A stretch of DNA of 64,000 bases, taken from Spirochaetales bacterium (GTDB taxonomy: Bacteria; Spirochaetota; Spirochaetia; DSM-2461). Every line of letters begins with the position of its first letter. Within the stretch, counting starts at the first letter, position 1. Location of the stretch: contig JAFGXR010000061.1 of the NCBI GenBank assembly GCA_016936555.1, positions 1-64,000 on the forward strand, written 5' to 3'. This document shows positions 61,380 to 64,000 of the stretch, in pieces. The notes below the pieces were generated by a model. It was not told the DNA's origin. It saw only the letters and a program-made list of their open reading frames with translations, and made no database searches. Position numbers and translations under genes: made by a program.

Positions 61380-62603
61380 ATGATTGACAGGGATTCAATA
61401 TTCTCGGACATATCTGTAAAAATCTCTCTTCACGACAGAAAAACTGTTATATCTCTCAATGAGTCCTGCTTATTTGAACCGGAAAACAGAGACGAGCTGA
61501 CGTCCTACTTCCATCCCGATGACCTTAAAGACTTCGAAAGGGAATTCAATGACAGTCTCGACAGAGCCGAGCCGCTGTTCCAGATGTCGGATTGCCGCCT
61601 CAGAGATAAAAGGGGCAACACGAAACACGTCAGAATAAGAGGCGTCCTCAATGAGGGCTATGCGTCGCTGTTTTTTACCGATGTCTCCGAATACTACGAA
61701 AAGTTCCGCGACAGCAGTAATCTGATTAACCGCTATGAACAGCTTCTGCTGACTCTCAAGGAAGCTGTCTGGGACTGGAATCTTACCGATGATACGGTAT
61801 TCTATTCCGACCGGTGGTTTGAAATGCTGGGGCTGACCGGAGAAGAGTCCGGGGGGACTTTCGATTTCTGGAAAAGTCTTGTTCATCCCGATGATCTGGA
61901 AAGTGCACTGGAGGCTCTAGAAGATCATATAAGTGGCAAAAAAGACATTTATGAAGCGATTTACCGGATGAAGCGGAAAGACGGATCCTGGATATGGATA
62001 AGAGACAGAGGGAAAAGTCAGCTGGACAACCACGGAGCAGTCAAGAGAATGATCGGTTCTCATCGTGATATTACAAATGAAAAAACAGTGCGGGAAAATC
62101 TCGAAAAGATGATTATCACCGATGAGATGACCGGATTGTACAACCGGAGGCACTTCGACACCCAGATACGCGATGAAATCCTCCGGGCCGAAAGATACGG
62201 CTCCAGATTATCCATAATTATGATCGACATAGATCTCTTCAAACAGATCAATGACACATACGGACACAGCGCCGGTGATACGGCTCTGAAGGAGCTGGCC
62301 AGGACAATCAAGGGAAAAATCCGCAATACCGACTCGGCTTTCAGGACAGGAGGCGAAGAATTCGTCGTCATAGCACCTCTCACCGATGAGAGCAGCGCCA
62401 TGAAGGCGTCGGAGCGGTTGCGGAAAGCTGTATCGGAAATTTGCGTCGACACGGGCTACGGATCATTTACCTTCACCATCAGCCTGGGAGTGACTACTTT
62501 CGTAAAAGGCGATACCTACAGCAGCCTCTACGAACGGTCCGACGTGGCGCTCTACCTCTCCAAAGAGTCGGGCCGGAACTGCTCGACACTCAAACTCCAC
62601 TGA
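61380..62603 (+). CDS. Diguanylate cyclase with two PAS-like domains
   Basis: A 407-residue cytosolic protein without membrane helices. A PAS-like N-terminal part contains FHPDDLKDFEREF and a second PAS with PAC segment holds WDWNLTDDTVFYSDRWFEML, VHPDDLESALEALEDHI and DGSWIWIRDRG. The C-terminal GGDEF domain has RTGGEEFVVIAP and the inhibitory RxxD site (RNTD) five residues upstream. It should be an active, product-inhibited cyclase that responds to a soluble signal. The gene follows the reductase-like gene by 27 bases. Confidence 0.9.
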   Translation: MIDRDSIFSDISVKISLHDRKTVISLNESCLFEPENRDELTSYFHPDDLKDFEREFNDSLDRAEPLFQMSDCRLRDKRGNTKHVRIRGVLNEGYASLFFTDVSEYYEKFRDSSNLINRYEQLLLTLKEAVWDWNLTDDTVFYSDRWFEMLGLTGEESGGTFDFWKSLVHPDDLESALEALEDHISGKKDIYEAIYRMKRKDGSWIWIRDRGKSQLDNHGAVKRMIGSHRDITNEKTVRENLEKMIITDEMTGLYNRRHFDTQIRDEILRAERYGSRLSIIMIDIDLFKQINDTYGHSAGDTALKELARTIKGKIRNTDSAFRTGGEEFVVIAPLTDESSAMKASERLRKAVSEICVDTGYGSFTFTISLGVTTFVKGDTYSSLYERSDVALYLSKESGRNCSTLKLH

Positions 62604-62622
62604 CCGGGCCGATCCTCTTCTA

Positions 62623-62651
62623 TTGAAAATTCACAGCCCGTAGTTTAAAAT
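62623..62651 (+). promoter_or_regulatory. Promoter of the helicase gene, close to its start codon
   Basis: TTGAAA (62623-62628), 17 bases, TAAAAT (62646-62651). The ATG at 62660 lies eight bases beyond the -10 box without a ribosome site, so the mRNA would start one or two bases before it. Confidence 0.65.
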
Positions 62652-62659
62652 GAAATCTT

Positions 62660-64000
62660 ATGGTTGGAAACAGCGCGAAGCCCCTGATCGTTCAGGGAGA
62701 CAGTTCTATACTGCTTGAAGTACACAACGGAAGTTTTGAAGAGGCCAGGGCCGACATCAGCCCATTCTGTGAATTGGAAAAATCCCCCGAGCACATTCAC
62801 ACCTACAGAATATCCCCTCTTTCCCTCTGGAACGGCGCCTCGGCGGGTATCACGGCGGACGAAGTTCTGGGAATACTGGAAAGACATTCCCGCTACCCCA
62901 TCCCTGACAATGTGAGCTTTCGCATCAGGGATCTGATTTCCCGTTTCGGAAAACTGAAACTGACTGAGACCGAGGATCCCGCCATTCTGCAGCTCCATAT
63001 CTCCGACAGGCTCATCGATGCGGAAATAGCCGCCAGCAGAAAGCTGGCGAAATACCTGAGTAGACATGGAGACTCCTTTCTCCTGCAGCTCTACGATCGC
63101 GGAACCATCAAGCTTGAGCTGATAAAACTGGGCTACCCCGTGGAGGATCTGGCGTCTCTCAAGGAAGGGGATCCCCTCGATTTCAGCCTGAGAGAAAAAA
63201 GACTGGACGGCAGCGATTTCCGGATCAGAGACTATCAGAGAGATGCGGCGGAAGCCTTTGTCGGCAACAACCGTCCCGGCACGGGTTTCGGAACTATCGT
63301 TCTGCCCTGCGGCTCGGGAAAAACCATCGTCGGAATGACCGTCATGGATCTGCTGAAAACAAACACCCTGATCCTGACGACCAATGTGGCGGCGGTCCAT
63401 CAGTGGATTGATGAACTGACCGACAAAAGTACCCTCTCCCGCGATGAAATAGGAGAGTATACCGGCGACAGGAAAGAAATAAAAGGAGTCACCATCGGAA
63501 CCTACCAGATCCTGGTCTGGAGAAAGGACAAGGAAAGCGAGTACAAACACTTCCAGCTCTTCCGCGAGAGAAACTGGGGACTGATCATCTACGATGAAGT
63601 CCATCTGCTTCCCGCACCGGTTTTCCGGGTTACGGCCGAACTGCAGACGGTCAGACGCGTCGGCCTGACGGCCACTCTGGTGAGGGAGGACGGCGCCGAA
63701 GAGAACGTATTTTCCCTTGTCGGTCCCAAACGGTTCGAAATCCCCTGGAAACAGCTCGAAGCCCAGGGATGGATAGCCGAGGCAATCTGCCACGAAATAC
63801 GGATTGATCTTCCGGAAGATGAAAAAATCGATTACGCTATAGCCGATCAGAGACGGAAATTCCGCATAGCATCGGAAAACCCCATCAAAATGGAAATCAC
63901 ATCGGAACTGATTGCCAACCACCGGGAGGATTCCATTCTGGTTATCGGACAGTATATCGACCAGCTGCAGAAGATATCAAAAGCCCTGAATGCGCCCATC
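62660..64000 (+). CDS. XPB-type DNA helicase, N-terminal and central part (3' end outside window)
   Basis: At least 447 residues are in the window and the frame stays open to the right edge. The N-terminal ~190 residues form a non-catalytic domain typical of bacterial XPB/Rad25 relatives. The helicase core begins at FRIRDYQRDAAEAFV (Q motif-like) and has Walker A LPCGSGKTIVG, DEVHLLPA (DEAH-type box), and GLTATLVREDG (motif III). Bacterial XPB proteins unwind DNA 3'-5', probably in repair. The second RecA-like domain begins within the last 100 residues and is cut by the window edge. The minus-strand frame over this region is a shadow. Confidence 0.9.
   Translation, partial: MVGNSAKPLIVQGDSSILLEVHNGSFEEARADISPFCELEKSPEHIHTYRISPLSLWNGASAGITADEVLGILERHSRYPIPDNVSFRIRDLISRFGKLKLTETEDPAILQLHISDRLIDAEIAASRKLAKYLSRHGDSFLLQLYDRGTIKLELIKLGYPVEDLASLKEGDPLDFSLREKRLDGSDFRIRDYQRDAAEAFVGNNRPGTGFGTIVLPCGSGKTIVGMTVMDLLKTNTLILTTNVAAVHQWIDELTDKSTLSRDEIGEYTGDRKEIKGVTIGTYQILVWRKDKESEYKHFQLFRERNWGLIIYDEVHLLPAPVFRVTAELQTVRRVGLTATLVREDGAEENVFSLVGPKRFEIPWKQLEAQGWIAEAICHEIRIDLPEDEKIDYAIADQRRKFRIASENPIKMEITSELIANHREDSILVIGQYIDQLQKISKALNAPI

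Noticed and set aside
62645-63922. Minus-strand frame of 425 codons at the right edge
   Set aside because: It lies opposite the XPB-type helicase, whose plus-strand frame has all helicase motifs and stays open to the window edge.
1-64000. tRNA, rRNA, insertion sequences, prophage or attachment sites
   Set aside because: I looked for cloverleaf arms, conserved rRNA stretches, transposase or integrase motifs and found none.

Overview
The window is a compact, gene-dense bacterial chromosome segment of moderate G+C content. I see no rRNA, tRNA, CRISPR array, insertion sequence or prophage. The gene content points to a free-living, sugar- and organic-acid-fermenting spirochaete of the Spirochaeta / Sediminispirochaeta type. 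The hints are flagellar export chaperones under a sigma-28-type promoter, a large Cache chemoreceptor, YesM/YesN-type sugar regulation with a carbohydrate ABC importer, several diguanylate cyclases, lipoproteins, and an Etf-linked lactate oxidation operon. The taxonomic call is an inference, not a marker-gene result. Many neighbouring genes overlap by 1-8 bases, and several tail-to-tail pairs share stop codons. No gap between genes exceeds about 300 bases.

1-9.2 kb: the end of a large enzyme (possibly PPi-type PEP carboxykinase), a cation/proton antiporter fused to a PTS EIIA domain, one-chain L-serine dehydratase with a GNAT-like protein, a metallo-beta-lactamase remnant, an AEC transporter, a PHP phosphoesterase plus ketopantoate reductase-like pair, and a secreted protein of unknown function. 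9.2-11.6 kb: a chemoreceptor and a small membrane protein. 11.6-14.9 kb: a glycerol-3-phosphate oxidation operon (GlpA-like, GlpB-like, DUF1667) behind four helically phased TGAT repeats. 14.8-23.6 kb: a binding protein / YesM kinase / YesN regulator / cyclase operon divergent from a second binding protein and two sugar permeases. The ABC ATPase is not here. A lactonase-like beta-propeller follows.

23.6-28.8 kb: lactate permease, EtfB, EtfA and an FAD-linked lactate dehydrogenase, a set resembling the electron-confurcating lactate dehydrogenase. The promoter is preceded by three tandem 13-bp TGAC-N4-GTCA sites. 28.8-38 kb: a TetR regulator, then a minus-strand operon (fliS, FlgN-like, polA, coaE, SPOR protein) headed by a sigma-28-like promoter. 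Next come a beta-propeller protein with a degenerate polysaccharide-deacetylase domain, a PerR-like regulator and a TIGR02757 protein. 38-48 kb is signalling-rich: a TPR-GAF-GGDEF protein, a Cache-PAS histidine kinase tail-to-tail with an amino-acid-type binding lipoprotein, an ankyrin lipoprotein, and a three-gene two-component system with a non-catalytic membrane PAS protein. 48-56 kb: a zinc-ribbon protein, PhoH, an outer-membrane barrel protein, a GC-rich repeat-like spacer, and a 1451-residue lipoprotein with PKD-like and PPC-like domains.

56-64 kb: an FLVCR-like MFS transporter behind a structured leader, two more GGDEF proteins, a double-ATPase ABC protein, a 56-residue protein made of two MshEN-type motifs, a second ketopantoate reductase-like protein, and the start of an XPB-type helicase. 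All three GGDEF proteins keep the RxxD inhibitory site. The most interesting items are the tiny MshEN-like protein beside two cyclases, the alternative-stem leader at 56.3 kb, the phased operators at 11.7 and 23.7 kb, the sigma-28 promoter ahead of polA, and several promoters placed so that the mRNA would be nearly leaderless.
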